64,000 bases of DNA. Source: Gnetum montanum (lineage: Eukaryota > Streptophyta > Gnetopsida > Gnetales > Gnetaceae). Made by a program: the position numbers and the translations under genes. Every line of letters starts with the position of its first letter. Within the stretch, counting starts at the first letter, position 1. Positions 9,562 through 21,255 of the stretch are shown here, in pieces. The notes beneath the pieces were generated by a model. The model searched no databases, was not told the DNA's origin, and saw only the letters and a program-made list of their open reading frames with translations. The stretch is from contig MNCI01001382.1 of the NCBI GenBank assembly GCA_015680685.1, forward strand, positions 62,001-126,000. Direction: 5' to 3'.

Positions 9562-11970
9562 ATGTCTTCTTCTCACAAGAGCCAATCTCTACCTAGGGCA
9601 AACTAGGTGCCTCAACAATATTGGGTGATATATACTCATCCCAATGAGTATGTACCAGACTTCACCTTCATCTTGCATTGAGATGAAGTGCTGTAGTGGT
9701 GCGACATGGAAGCCAATATTGTGTTGCCACATGATTAATCTATTCTAGCAATGCTCCAACTAATGCTCACATGACACAAGCTTCAACATCTTCATGGAGA
9801 GTACGAGATGCAAGATCTCGATTCAAGGGATTATCATCCCACAAAGCACAAAGGTTAAGTGATCATCAGCTGGAGCACCAACATGAGCTTGTGAAGGGAA
9901 AGGGGTCAAACACTTTTCCACCTCTACTTGGCCCATTATATGGAGGTGACCACTTCTTTAGTGATTCTCCTCTCTTTGAATTTGTTCAAGGGGCCCTCAA
10001 CTAGAATGTGTAATCCAAAATTCATAATCCATGTTCTAGTCAGAATGGATCCAATGACAAAAATGGATTTGGAGAGGCAATTCATGATAAAGGGGGAAAA
10101 GGAGATCACTATCGTGATTGTTGTCATGAGCATTGAAGGAAGGGTGATAGGCATCAACATGGAGCAAGTTCTCCTTCCTCTTTCCCTTCATCGCCTTCTT
10201 CTTCTTCTTCATATGGCTAAGATCATGGCCACAAATGGAATAACCATGATGGAGGTGACCAATGAGACCCGAACAATAGAAGGGACCATCGGGACAGTTG
10301 TGATTGAAGGAATGGATAATCCAAAGAGATCCATTACCAAGAATGAAGGGTAGTAGAGAACATCGTAGGCACCATCACCATGGCCTTGATGAACCTCTAC
10401 TTGCCACTCAAGGCATGTTAAACATAGTAGAGGTCATGAGAATTCCAACAAGGCATGTAAAGGATAGCAAAATAAAGAGGTTGAACATGAATAACATCCC
10501 TCCATTTGAGGTTGGATATGATGTTGATATATAAAATCATCTCTAGGCCTTCCAAGATGCACGTGCCCTATAGAATATTGAGAATGACTGGTAAAAGCTA
10601 AAATTATTTTCAAGAACATTCATAAAGGAAGCAAAAAATTGGTACTGATCCTTGGAACTAGAATCAATCAAGTGGTGGAGTACAATGTTGGAATTTTTCA
10701 ATGACAAATATCAAATGTACTCACAAGTGTCCAATCTAAGGAAGCAAATCCAAGGGTGGAAACAAGAAAACCATGAGCCCTTGGATGCCGCTATTGGCCA
10801 ATGTTATTCTCTACTACATGGGTGTCCCATCTATGGATACTCTCAGCTTGATCAACTTTGCCATATCATAGATGGGTTATGGTATAAACTAAGGAAATCC
10901 CTTGGCATCTATGCCCAAGGGAGATTGATAAGTTAAGCACCCATCAAATCCAAAAATTAATTAAGTGGGTAGCCAAGGAGCAGGGAGAATTGAGAACGTG
11001 AGAAACTGTAGAGGAATACAATAGGGATCTTTCTATCTGCAAAAGGAGGGTTTAATTTTATGATAGTAAGGATGAATTAACTAGATATGAGGTGGCTAAT
11101 TAGAAAACCTTGCCACTCCCGAAATTGTAATCTAAAATCATGGCTAAGGTTGACCAATTATGGGACTCTATGGACAAAAAGTTTTAATCTATCTTAAAAA
11201 TTGCTAAAAGAGTCAAAGGAGTAAATTGGTGAGCATGAGCACCAAAGACATAAGGAAGTTGAATTTGATATATATAAGGGTAAGAGTAAAATGGCTACGA
11301 TAGAGATGGTTGTGGATAGTGACTCAGATAATGATGGCAGATGTGATGTTTGCTAATATGAACATCCTAAGGGATGTTGCCCAATTGTGTCACACTTGCA
11401 AGAATCTAGGGTGTATTCCTTATATCCATTACTTGCACAAAGGCAAACACCCAAAAGATTGTCTTATCCACAAGGCAATGCTTAAAAGTTTCACCAACCA
11501 TAGTAGTACTATCCAAGTGGGACTCCACTACAATCCTATGAATTTTACTAGTAGTGGCAGCAACCACAATCGTGGACATTGTCACCTCCAAGATAGTAGT
11601 ATTCTTACCAACAACTAGATCCCTATGGCTACTATGTTTAGCAACCTTCATCTCCACAAGACTCCTCTAGTCATGTTTCCACTTACCAACCTCACCACTA
11701 TCCTCCTAAAGTATACCAATCATCCTATCTAAGGAGGGATGCTACCTACTATCCTCATGCTCCTCCTATCCCTACACCTACTCCTCTATCTCTTACATAG
11801 CTACCACCTACTCCATCCATGCAATATGAATTGCCTATCCAACCACAACAAAGAAATGCTATGAGGATGCTTAATCTACAATTAATTAACCCACCAAATG
11901 GGTAAGAACCACGAATAAAGAAAATATCCTTCTTTTGACCTCATAGTCCATCAAAGCCCTCAAACACATC
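9562..11970 (+). pseudogene. Gy-A gag polyprotein remnant
   Basis: The start at 9562 (M-S-S-S-H-K-S) and a following T-H-P-N-E-Y-V-P-D-F-T-F-I-L-H block match the gag N-terminus of elements C (29074) and D (58518). About 10400-10936 carries the retrotransposon gag core: L-K-L-F-S-R-T, W-Y, a T-M-L-E-F-F-N-D-K-Y segment and Q-C-Y-S-L-L-H-G-C-P. A glutamate-rich, coiled-coil-like part and a decayed zinc-knuckle area (about 11330-11450) follow. Frameshifts and stops are numerous, so no intact gag is made. The 165 bases between the LTR and the start are leader. Confidence 0.72.
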
Positions 11971-11971
11971 A

Positions 11972-12523
11972 GTGGTTGGTAATCCTGCTCCTCCACCTTC
12001 CTTCATCTCACCTTTATCTAAGTCCCCTTCAAACCAAAATCCCTCTCAGGTCCATACTGTAATGTTAAGCCATTTTGCATTGGATTGGATTCAAACTAGT
12101 AACCTACCCAGGAAGTTAGTTGATCTTGAGAGTCCCCTAGTATATTTGCAAATTGCTAGAAATGAGCCTTGTAAAGCTCTTCTTGAATTTGGTTCCAGTG
12201 TTAATCTAATCTTGCATGAGATATATATGATGTGGAACCTTCCTCCCTTAAAGAAGAGCAACATCCAGGTAGAACTAGTAAACCAATCCATCATTGTTCC
12301 ATTGGGACTAGTAGAGAACATTGTAACCACCATTTGTGGGTGGCCATATCCCATCGACTTCCTAGTAATCAAGGTGGAGAACTACAAGGGGGACTTTCCA
12401 ATTATTATGGGAANCGACTTCCTAGTAATCAAGGTGGATAACTACAAGGGGGACTTTCCAATTATTATGGGAAGGATGTGGTTAAGCATCGTTGATGCCA
12501 AAATGGGCATTAGAGATCTTTGA
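11972..12523 (+). pseudogene. Gy-A aspartic protease remnant
   Basis: The open stretch encodes a retropepsin-like domain with A-L-L-E-F-G-S-S-V-N-L-I, where the catalytic Asp of D-x-G-S is replaced by Glu (codon 12185-12187). P-L-G-L-V-E-N-I, then F-P-I-I-M-G-R-x-W-L follow, the flap and C-terminal motif of this family. An N at 12414 sits between two near-identical 59-base copies (12355-12413 and 12415-12473), an apparent assembly duplication that adds 20 codons. The replaced Asp means that even a repaired frame would probably be inactive. Confidence 0.8.
12355..12473. repeat. 59-bp duplication around a single N
   Basis: The two copies differ at one base and abut the N at 12414. This is most simply an unmerged contig overlap. 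Confidence 0.75.
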
Positions 12524-12839
12524 TTGAAGATATCTAAAAATAAATAAATTTGGAAAGATCAAGAAGAAGAGGGTTTCATGTATCACATACAATGATTCAT
12601 AGTGCCATTGTGTACAAAAGTTATGGATAGTGAAGTGAACATATATCTTTGCATGCAAGCATTGTGCACCAGAAGCTAAAATCCAAAGATGTTTGTATGT
12701 AGTAGCCACAAAACAAGAAAGCATCCAGTGGCTAACAACTAAATCTAGCAGTAGTACATTATGCACAGAACCTACTGAGGGCCTAACATATGAATATATT
12801 GCAAGTATGGATGAACTCAAGCAAGTTCATCACTAGCTC

Positions 12840-13900
12840 TTTGAAGGAGTAAATGATGATGTCAATTGGGAAGAGTTGGAGATTCCTGATAATCTTAAAC
12901 AAGAACCCCTTGAATTGAAGATACTATTAGCTAGAATTGAGTATCCGTTCTTGAAAAATGAAAGGTTGATCATCATTAATGCCAAGATTTCTATAGAACA
13001 AAAGAAAATTTTGATGAAGGTTGTGGAAAAATGGTCAGCAACGTTTGCCTGGTCATATTCCAAGCTCACTAGTATAGATCCAAGAATATGTCGGCATCTG
13101 ATAAATACTAACCCCACTGTTAAGCCGAAATGACAACCATAGCAATGTTTGAGTCCCAAATTAAATCAGATTGTCAAAGAGTGTATTGAATTACTCCTTA
13201 AGGTAGGATTCTTCTACCTTGTCATAAATAGTGAGTGGGTCAGTCCACTTGTGATTGTACCCAAGAAAGAAGGCAAATGGTAGGTGTGCATCGACTTCTA
13301 GCTACTCAATATGGTAACTTTCAAAGATCATTTTTCATTTCCTTTTGTCAACCAAGTGTTGGACACCATTTTTTGGCATAGCTATTACAACTTTCTAGAT
13401 GGTTATAGTGGCTATAACCAAATCTGAATTGCACCAGAGGACTAGGCAAAGACAACTTTCACAAGTCCTTAGGGGACTTTTACATACCGTTAGATGCCAT
13501 TCAGTCTATGTAATGCCATAGTCACATTTTAATGATTAGTCCTTAGCATTTTCCAACAACAAATCTAGAGTGGGGTAGAATCCTTCATGGATGAATTTTC
13601 TATCTACAAAGCTATGCTCGAGCAAGCCTTGGACCATCTTGAGTAGGTGTTGAGGAGATGTATTGAAACAAACCTCTAGCTTAATTGGAAAAAGAGCCAT
13701 CTCATGGTCCAGGAAGGCACAATCTTTGGGCACCATATCTCAAAATCAGGAATCAAGGTGGATCCTAAAAAAATAAGGATCATCTAAGGAATAACCTGTC
13801 AACCCAAAATAGTTAAAAAAGTGCAGTCATTCCTTAGTCATACAAGCTACTACCAGTGCTTCATTGAGAATTTTTCCAAAATTGCCAAGCTGTTGGTGGA
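12840..13900 (+). pseudogene. Gy-A linker and reverse transcriptase remnant
   Basis: The linker (12840-13130) starts V-N-W-E-E-L-E-I-P-D-N; this is where homology to B, C and D stops. RT follows from about 13180: V-I-V-P-K-K-E-G-K-W, C-I-D-F, D-G-Y-S-G-Y-N-Q-I, then A-K-T-T-F and a Y-R-x-M-P-F-x-L-C-N-A block (family: YrRMPFGLCNAPATF). The F-M-D-E-F-S-I-Y stretch near 13590 occupies the catalytic F-x-D-D-F place, with the second Asp replaced by Glu. Numerous stops show it is dead. Confidence 0.8.
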
Positions 13901-13959
13901 ATTAACAAAGAAGAATTCATCGTTCATCTAGATCCTTACATGTGAAACAACATTTCAAC

Positions 13960-14345
13960 AACTAAAGTAGAAGCTTCTTGAAACCCCCATTCTACAAGCA
14001 CTTGATTAGGCTAGGTTATTTCATGTGATGATTGATGCATCAAATTATGCATTAGGACTAGTGCTTATGCAAATGGATGAACAAAAACATCCATATTACA
14101 TTCATTGCATAAGCCAAATTATTTTAGGTGCATAGCTAAACTACACCACCATAGAAAAGGAATTGATGGCAATGGTGTTCGCATTAGAGATGTTTAGGCA
14201 CTATTGGCTTGGCTATAAAGTTTTCATGCACATAAATCATAGTTGCATCTAGTTTTTAATCAACAAACCAATAGTGAGCCCCCATGTCATACAGTGGCAC
14301 ATGAGTTTGCAAGATTTCAATCTCACAATGGTATATTGAAAATGT
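13960..14345 (+). pseudogene. Gy-A RNase H remnant
   Basis: It contains H-V-M-I-D-A-S-N-Y-A-L-G (first catalytic Asp region), a Y-T-T-I-E-K-E-L-M-A-M-V-F-A-L-E block (catalytic Glu region) and the W-L-G-Y-K-V-F-M segment typical of gypsy RNase H. In-frame stops occur between these blocks. It directly follows RT and precedes integrase. Confidence 0.8.
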
Positions 14346-15043
14346 ATGGAGAATGTGATCACTAACCATTTATCACAGCTAAGATGGGACAATAAGGAGA
14401 AAGAGAGCCCCTTATTTAATCAGTTCCTTGATGAATCTCTTCTTGCAGGGGCTATTAACATGAAAATACCCACTGAACCAAAATGGTATGATACCATCCT
14501 TACTTATCTACTCCAGAAAGAACTACCACAAGACTGGACACCAGAAAGAAATAACAATTTCTTCACTGGGTCAAGCATTTCATGGAAATTAATGGGAATC
14601 TTTACAAAATTTTTCCCAATGGCTTGGTACGCTGGTTTGTCCTTGACACAAATCAACTATGCATTCTTCATGATGCTCATGAAGACCCTTGTGAGGGCCA
14701 TTATGCTAGGAGATTCACGACCATAAAAATCCTCATGGCAAGATATTACTGGCCAACAATCTTTAGGGATGTACACCAATTCATCCACATTTGTGAACAT
14801 TGTTAGAAGGATGGTGGAATGATAGCTTGAATGGAGGGGCCACAACAATGGATTCATCCTCTTGAGCAATTTGATATTTGGGGTATTAACTTTATGGATC
14901 CCATCACACCTTTATCAACTAGAAAGGCATATGTCATAGTTGCAATTGACTATTGCAATAAGTAGGTAGAAGTAGCAACCATCACTTACTATACATCCAC
15001 TACCACTACTCAGTAACAAAATGTCATAAATAGGTTTGGTATG
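14346..15043 (+). pseudogene. Gy-A integrase, first part (cut by element B)
   Basis: The zinc-binding N-terminal domain is visible in the frame from 14582, with its H residues in the H-D-A-H-E-D stretch and a final C-x2-C (C-E-H-C) at about 14797-14806. The core starts at about 14850 with F-D-I-W-G-I-N-F-M, the first catalytic Asp region; the family form is WGIDFMGP. A Y-V-I-V-A-I-D-Y block follows. The reading frame meets the 5-bp target duplication GTATG (15039-15043) and stops where element B begins; it resumes at 22288. Confidence 0.8.
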
Positions 15044-16035
15044 TGATGAGTGGCGAGGTACCCCTACACTCAACCATACGAAATGAGTGTAGCACACGTG
15101 ATCCAGTCGAACTCCATAGACTAAATGCCTAAACACCGCAAGGAACACTTGGGATTAATTAATCGTTGTCTTTCTAGACTTACTTGTTGTTGTCACGGTG
15201 TATGGTTAAGTAAGTCCGAGGTATATGATTTTTTTGGTCTTTTTTGGTTTATCTCCTATGCTAAACGGTGAAGGGTTGAGAGACTAAAACTAACTCTAAC
15301 TACAGTGCTAAGTCCTAGCATCAGCATCCATTCCCACTTTCCGTACACACCCTAAACTGTGCAACTGTGGCTACCAAATGCTAATCGTTACTAGGATTAC
15401 CACACGTAATGCACGTGCTCGAAGCGGTCGTACTAAGGCATCTAACTAACCTAAGTGTGACAAGCAGCTGATTCCTTGACTAGCTGTACACATCCGTAGA
15501 TGCTTGTAATCAAGTCGTACTTGTCCCACATTCTAGAAGGTAAGGGTGAGAGAGTCTAATCACGATGAGTAGCTGATTCCTTGGCTAGCTGTACATATTT
15601 GTCAATGCTTGTAACCAAGTTGTACTCCTGTCGTGTTACTAGAAAAGAAATAAATAACATTAAATAAACCTATTCATGCACTGCAAGGTTTATCCACAAA
15701 GCTCATCTTTATTACCGTACAAAACTTACATTCAGGTACAAAGCTGCTCAAATAAAGAACCATTCACTTGGGGGACTCCTACTACGAGCACATGGAAAAT
15801 ATTCTATCTCTGGGGTGATCAATCTGCCAGAGCTTCGTTACTTTACGTCTAGGATTACCAATGAGGGGAGTGTCGCCTCTTATTTATAGATTTGGTGGCG
15901 GACCGCGATATTGCATATGCGATATTGTAGGGGACGACGCGATATCGTGTACGCGATATTGCAAGGGATGCGATATCGTGGCGGCCGCGATATCGTGTAC
16001 GCGATATTGCAGCTTGTGCATATCATGTCTCATCA
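15044..16035 (-). repeat. 3' LTR of element B
   Basis: It is 992 bases long. On the - strand its order is TGATGAGACATG, a GATATC cluster (16011-15906), TATAAATA (15888-15881), an AATAAA word (about 15713-15708), and the end at 15044. It pairs with 21275-22282. Confidence 0.88.
15881..16011 (-). promoter_or_regulatory. GATATC palindrome cluster and TATA box, element B 3' LTR
   Basis: Seven copies of a CGATATYG-like octamer fall within about 105 bases. Exact CGATATCG occurs at 15940-15947, 15971-15978 and 15988-15995. Downstream on the - strand is TATAAATA (15888-15881). This is the densest copy of the cluster in the window. Confidence 0.65.
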
Positions 16036-17780
16036 TGCCCCCATGAATGAATGAAAAATCATCCTCAAGTTCCTTATAATAATATCGGGTAGGTATGGGA
16101 TTATTGAGTAGAATGAAACTAATTGGATGACATGTGAATGGATCATTATTACAAGACTTGACAAAACTGGTGTTCATGACAACAAGGGTGAACACCTTAT
16201 TACATTGACATCAGGTCATAGTTGGCAGCTGAGAGAAAAGAGGAGAGAGAAGAGAAGAGAAGAAGAGAGAAGTGTCTTGCCACTTCCAATGCCTAGATTG
16301 CGTCTTTCGTTGTCCATCCGTAAGTGCGTCATCAATCTTGCTCCTTGCATAGCTGATTCAACACTACTCCATTCCAAGTATTTTCTCCAGATCCATTCCG
16401 TTGTTGTATGAGTGCCATTTGCACACACAACACACTCATATATTAGCAAGGGTAATTGAATCATTAAGTAATTAATACCTTGCTTCAGTGTAAGTCCATT
16501 GGCTAGGTTGTGGTATGGCTGATATGGACCTAGGAAGATATAGATAATGACTACCGAAGGTGTAGGGGTTAGGAAGAGAAACGAAAAAATTTGGGGCTTA
16601 GGAGAGAAATCGAAAAATCAGGCCCCGTACCCCCATGACTAATCGCGAACCTCTGGTAGCGAAAGAATGAAGAAAGAAAAGAAGATAGAGAGATAAAAAT
16701 GGACAACTAGGACATTGATAAAAGAGGTGTCAACATGGAAATGAACAAAATAAAATCAATTGCAAAATGTTAAGGAAAAGAAGTTACTAATGTTCCAAAT
16801 AGGAATGTCAGTGGGTCCTCCCAAAAGTAGGCTCATGCCATTAATGCCCTAACAAACCCACATTCAAAGAGTTTGTAGGCTCTGGGAATGTCTTCTGAAA
16901 CAAGATTTAAAGTCCTAATCGTAAGAATTTACCAAAAAGAAAATAATGCATAAACCAAAATATAGACACTAATGATACACCGGCAATGAGGTGAACAATG
17001 GAAAGAAGGATGGAAAGAAGAGGATGGAATGGAATCCCAAGGACAAGGTGGTGTACAGCCCCTTGTGTGTTTTATGGTTAATGTGACTTGGCAAATCTCA
17101 TTCCAACTCCAGGCTCAAACCAACCACTTCCAGTGACTTTGCATCAATTCATTTGGTTAAACCATCCACTTGGATAACAAGGGTGCATCTTCAAAGAGCC
17201 ACCACCATTCCGGCGAAACAAAGGAGGCAATGGGAAGCGAGAAGGGCCTTAGTTAGAGGGAACACTTTGGTTCCATAACTAGTGCTTGTAGCCCAAAGTT
17301 ATTCCGTCTAAGGGGTGTGCTTTGAATCCTCACTTTTTCACTTCCTTTTTTTTTGTATTTTTATGCATGGGGACCACACCATGCAAAGACTTCTTATTTT
17401 TATTGTCTTAGCTTTCGAAAATTGGGTAACCTCGGAACAGTAAGAAAACTCAAGAAGAAAACATCCAAGCACCCAAGTGAATGACCAACACAAAAGCACC
17501 AAGTTCCCTTGAAGTCACACCCTTTGCAATCCTTGATTCATAGTTTGAGAAGTACCCATTCACCGATTCGTTAAAGTTCTTATTAGAAGGGAATTGTACA
17601 TTTCCAAGCCAAAAGAAACCATAGAAATTGGTGGATGGATGGATGAAGTGATTTCATTGCCTGCCATATCAAAAGAAACATATCTTAGTATTAACATTGT
17701 AACTTAAAGGTAAAAATCAAACATTAGCAATTAATGAAATACAGTTCATCCCATCGGCCTAAACACTTATTGGGTCACGA
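16036..17780 (-). other. Long 3' non-coding tail of element B
   Basis: No domain is found. It is collinear with 23750-25490 (C), 53288-55000 (D) and, more distantly, Gy-A 30100-31998. It holds the PPT at the LTR edge (GGGGGCA), a hairpin-capable GGTGTTCA/TGAACACC pair (16169-16176, 16189-16196), and a second CATGGGGGTAC tract near 16629-16639. Short ORFs here are chance. Confidence 0.7.
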
Positions 17781-17796
17781 ACTTACATGGTGGATG

Positions 17797-17830
<34 letters not shown>

Positions 17831-17940
17831 GAAAAGTATAACGATGTTGTAAAAAAAAACCAAGAAAAGTTAAAGAAATTTGTAAAACAAAAACATGTAA
17901 AACAAAAATTTGTAAAACAAAAACGTGTAAAACAAAAACT
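17797..17940. repeat. CA microsatellite and 15-bp minisatellite in element B
   Basis: An (AC)n run spans about 17797-17825. Four 15-base units of the TGTAAAACAAAAACx type start at 17881, 17896, 17911 and 17926; on the - strand each would encode F-C-F-T-x. C and D have the same array with different copy numbers. Confidence 0.8.
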
Positions 17941-18039
17941 GAAAAAGAACTGAAGGCCCCATATGATTAGCATAGGTGGATATCTCCCCCATGAATGAGT
18001 TGTAAGGGGGAGATCCAAAATAATGAGCGTCTATTTGAA

Positions 18040-18860
18040 TTTCTAAGAAGTGCCCAACTTCTCCCAATTGATGATCTTAAGTTGAGGGGTGGAAGTTGGC
18101 GATGCTCATGTTCCAATGTGTTTATGCCATGGTTGTTGACATGAGTTTCCTCAGTTTGTTCCATGCATATTTTTCTGCTCCTATGAGTAGCTGCCAACCA
18201 CAGGGTGTCTACTACTTCTTGTGTGGTTGCTACATACAGGCATCTTTGTTGCAAAGTTTCTTAGGCACACCTGTTACATGGAGACATTTCCTCCATGTCA
18301 TCACCCGATGAATCACTGTATGTGATGAATGGAACTATCCTGTTCTCAGTCTTTCCACATATTTTTATCTTAGAGATTTCTAAGGAAAGATCGCAGATCA
18401 TAAGGCATGCATCTACTATGCTTAGCCATGTCCTTCCCATTATAATTGGGAAATCCCCTTCGTTGTTGTTAACTTCGATCACCAGAAATTCAGTTGGGTA
18501 GGACCAACCACATATAGTGGTAATAACATCCTCCACCAATCCTAAGGGAATGGTGATGGATTGGTCTGCCAGCTCTAGTTGTATGTTACTCTTCTTAAGT
18601 TGTGGCAGGTTCCAGGTGTGATACATCTTTTGCAAAATTAAGTTGACTCTGGAACCTAAGTTAAGAAGACCCCGATGTGGTGCATTTCCAACGATCTGCA
18701 AATAAATAAAGGGACTCCCAGGGTCAATTAGTTTCCTGGGAAGGTGGCCTACCTTGATCCAGTCAGTTACAGTATGTGTTAACATAACCATATGTGTTAC
18801 GCTCTGTTGGACTGAAGGGTTCTCCGAAGCGTTAGTGGTTAGAGGCCTATACATGTGCCC
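18040..18860 (-). pseudogene. Element B protease and truncated linker
   Basis: The open stretch 18261-18854 encodes the protease, with L-L-N-L-G-S-R-V-N-L-I: the catalytic Asp codon has become Asn (codon 18662-18660). P-L-G-L-V-E-D-V and F-P-I-I-M-G-R-T-W-L follow. The linker continues in another frame to about 18040 and ends in an I-N-W-E-K-L-G-T stretch, matching Gy-A 12860-12880. It then fuses to post-integrase sequence. The catalytic replacement and stops make it inactive. Confidence 0.8.
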
Positions 18861-19131
18861 ATCCGCTTATTGTTGTGAGAGTTTGTCTGGGCTCCTAGTT
18901 TTGAAGATTGGTCTCTTCTTTGTACAGTTGTTAGAACTAGTACCCGGTTGGATATTTACATGCTGAATATTTACAGCTCTCGCAGCGTTATGTTGCTGCG
19001 GTTGGGTAGGTAATCCCCTTGCATTGTTGGAGCAGGTTGTATGGGAACTATTGGTGGAAGAGGTGCGGGTGGAGTTAGAGGATGGACTGAATGTGAGATA
19101 TCTCCTGGAGGAGAAGGAGTCCTCCTGAAGT

Positions 19132-19623
19132 NNNNNNNNNNNNNNNNNNNNNNNNNNNNNNNNNNNNNNNNNNNNNNNNNNNNNNNNNNNNNNNNNNNNN
19201 NNNNNNNNNNNNNNNNNNNNNNNNNNNNNNNNNNNNNNNNNNNNNNNNNNNNNNNNNNNNNNNNNNNNNNNNNNNNNNNNNNNNNNNNNNNNNNNNNNNN
19301 NNNNNNNNNNNNNNNNNNNNNNNNNNNNNNNNNNNNNNNNNNNNNNNNNNNNNNNNNNNNNNNNNNNNNNNNNNNNNNNNNNNNNNNNNNNNNNNNNNNN
19401 NNNNNNNNNNNNNNNNNNNNNNNNNNNNNNNNNNNNNNNNNNNNNNNNNNNNNNNNNNNNNNNNNNNNNNNNNNNNNNNNNNNNNNNNNNNNNNNNNNNN
19501 NNNNNNNNNNNNNNNNNNNNNNNNNNNNNNNNNNNNNNNNNNNNNNNNNNNNNNNNNNNNNNNNNNNNNNNNNNNNNNNNNNNNNNNNNNNNNNNNNNNN
19601 NNNNNNNNNNNNNNNNNNNNNNN
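19132..19623. other. Assembly gap (492 N)
   Basis: A run of Ns inside the gag of element B. By comparison with C it should hold the zinc-knuckle and proline-rich part of gag. Confidence 0.95.
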
Positions 19624-21133
19624 AATTTCACTCCCTTCTTGCGAAGGGAGGGATCATGGTTGTATTCTTTTGCACTTTCCCTCTTATGTAGCTCACCCTC
19701 TTTTTGCGCTACTTGTTCCAACAAACTTTCAACTTCATGGGCTCTCAATTGGGAAATTCTCCCTTAGGCGTAAGTTCCAAGAGTTCTTCTTGTTTCATTC
19801 CTTATCCCATCCACAATGTGGGGAAGTTGATCCCGCTTAGCATACCCATGGCCTGGGCAACGATGTAGCAATGTATAGTAATGGGCCATGGCAGCATCCA
19901 AGGGTTCATAAGCACCTTGTTTCAAGCCTTGGATCTTCTTACACAAATTGTACACTCTGGAGTATGTTTGATATTTGTTGTTGAATAGTTCAAGCATCGT
20001 ACTACACCTCCTGATGGTTTCTGGTTCTAAGGACCAGTACCAGCTCTCTGCTTCTTTAGTGAGTGTCCTTGGGAACAACTTAAGCTTTTGCCACTCATTA
20101 TCTATATTTTGTAGGGCACAAGCATCATGGAATACCTGTAAATGATGTTGAGGATTAGCGTTGTATCTCCCTTCAAAATGTGGGATATTATTTATGTCCA
20201 AACGCTTGATCCTGATATCTTTTAAGTGATTTGTGGGGATCCTAACTACCTCTGTGATATTGAGCATGCTTCGAGGTGTGAGTAGGGGTTCATCATGATC
20301 ATCCCTATCATGACGTCTGTGATGTCTTCATGGTGGTTCCCTACTCTCCATACATCCTTGCCCTTGTCCTAACTGCCGACCTTCCTGTCGAGGTCTTTCA
20401 TCTTCCTTACTTTTACCCTCTCTATTGTGCTCATGATGGTCACACCCAGATGTGGAAGGAGAGTGTGAATGGTGAGATGAAGGAGAAGAGGAAGGGGATC
20501 CATCACCATGGCGATGTTTCTTACCTTCTCTTTAGCTGCTTCGTCCCTGATCATTGTAACGATCTAAGTGTCTGTCCTTAGTGTGAGTGGTTTTTCATGT
20601 CGTGAACAGTTGGTGTTCATGGGAATCAGAGCCCATAGCATGTACAGTTGATCAAAGGCCCTGATGTCTAACCTATTCACCATTGTGAGGAGGAGGAACA
20701 TCATTTTCTAAGAAACCCGTTGTGAGGGGTTCCTCGTCTCCTATTTCACTAAGGACATGGGGGACCTTGCCCTTCAACAATGAATGTTGGCTCTCCTGCC
20801 TTTCGTCCTAAATATGTTGGGCAGGGGTGGGATGATAATCCCTTGTGTCAAAGTCATCCATAACGTATTCCACAAATAGTTCTTGCATGTCAATCTGTGC
20901 TAAGGCATGTTAGGGACTGATCGATCTAGAGGTAACACAATGTTACCTTGCAAATCTCTCCATCACAATTGTTTGTCTTGATGGAGAATAAAAGTAAAAT
21001 CAGGCACATACTCATCGGGATGAGTATACGTCACCTTAGATTGCTAAGGACCTGGCTGATTTTGGTTATGTGTATGTCGCTGACTATCTTCCGTGTTATC
21101 CTTAGGTGAGTTAACCTTATGAGAAGAAGCCAT
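19624..21133 (-). pseudogene. Element B gag remnant
   Basis: The start at 21133 (M-A-S-S-H-K) is chosen because C and D start gag at the same place relative to the primer site. The T-H-P-D-E-Y-V-P-D-F-T-F-I-L-H block follows. The open stretch 19764-20267 is the retrotransposon gag core (PF03732-like): L-K-L-F-P-R-T-L, A-E-S-W-Y-W, L-F-N-N-K-Y, L-L-H-R-C-P-G-H-G-Y. A coiled-coil-like E-V-E-S-L-L-E-Q-V-A-Q-K-E-G-E-L stretch leads into the gap. Stops lie between 20300 and 21000. Confidence 0.78.
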
Positions 21134-21255
21134 TTTATTGGTGTGCTATTCATAGTTATATATGTTCTTATCTAACTAATTAATCCAAAGGTTCGTTAAA
21201 GCTCACAACGATGTGAAAGATTTCCTAATGTTCTAATTCGTGTACAAACACTTAG

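Noticed and set aside
15906-16011. CRISPR-like array
   Set aside because: Spacing is irregular, units are 8-base palindromes, and the context is an LTR of a plant retroelement.
15861-16195. ORFs on both strands across the GATATC cluster, with repeated C-D-I / H-D-I peptides
   Set aside because: They arise from translating the palindromic octamer array in the LTR, not from a protein.
17767-18067. Phe/Cys-rich ORFs resembling membrane or cysteine-rich proteins
   Set aside because: They translate the CA microsatellite and 15-bp minisatellite at the pol-deletion junction; C and D show the same with different unit numbers.
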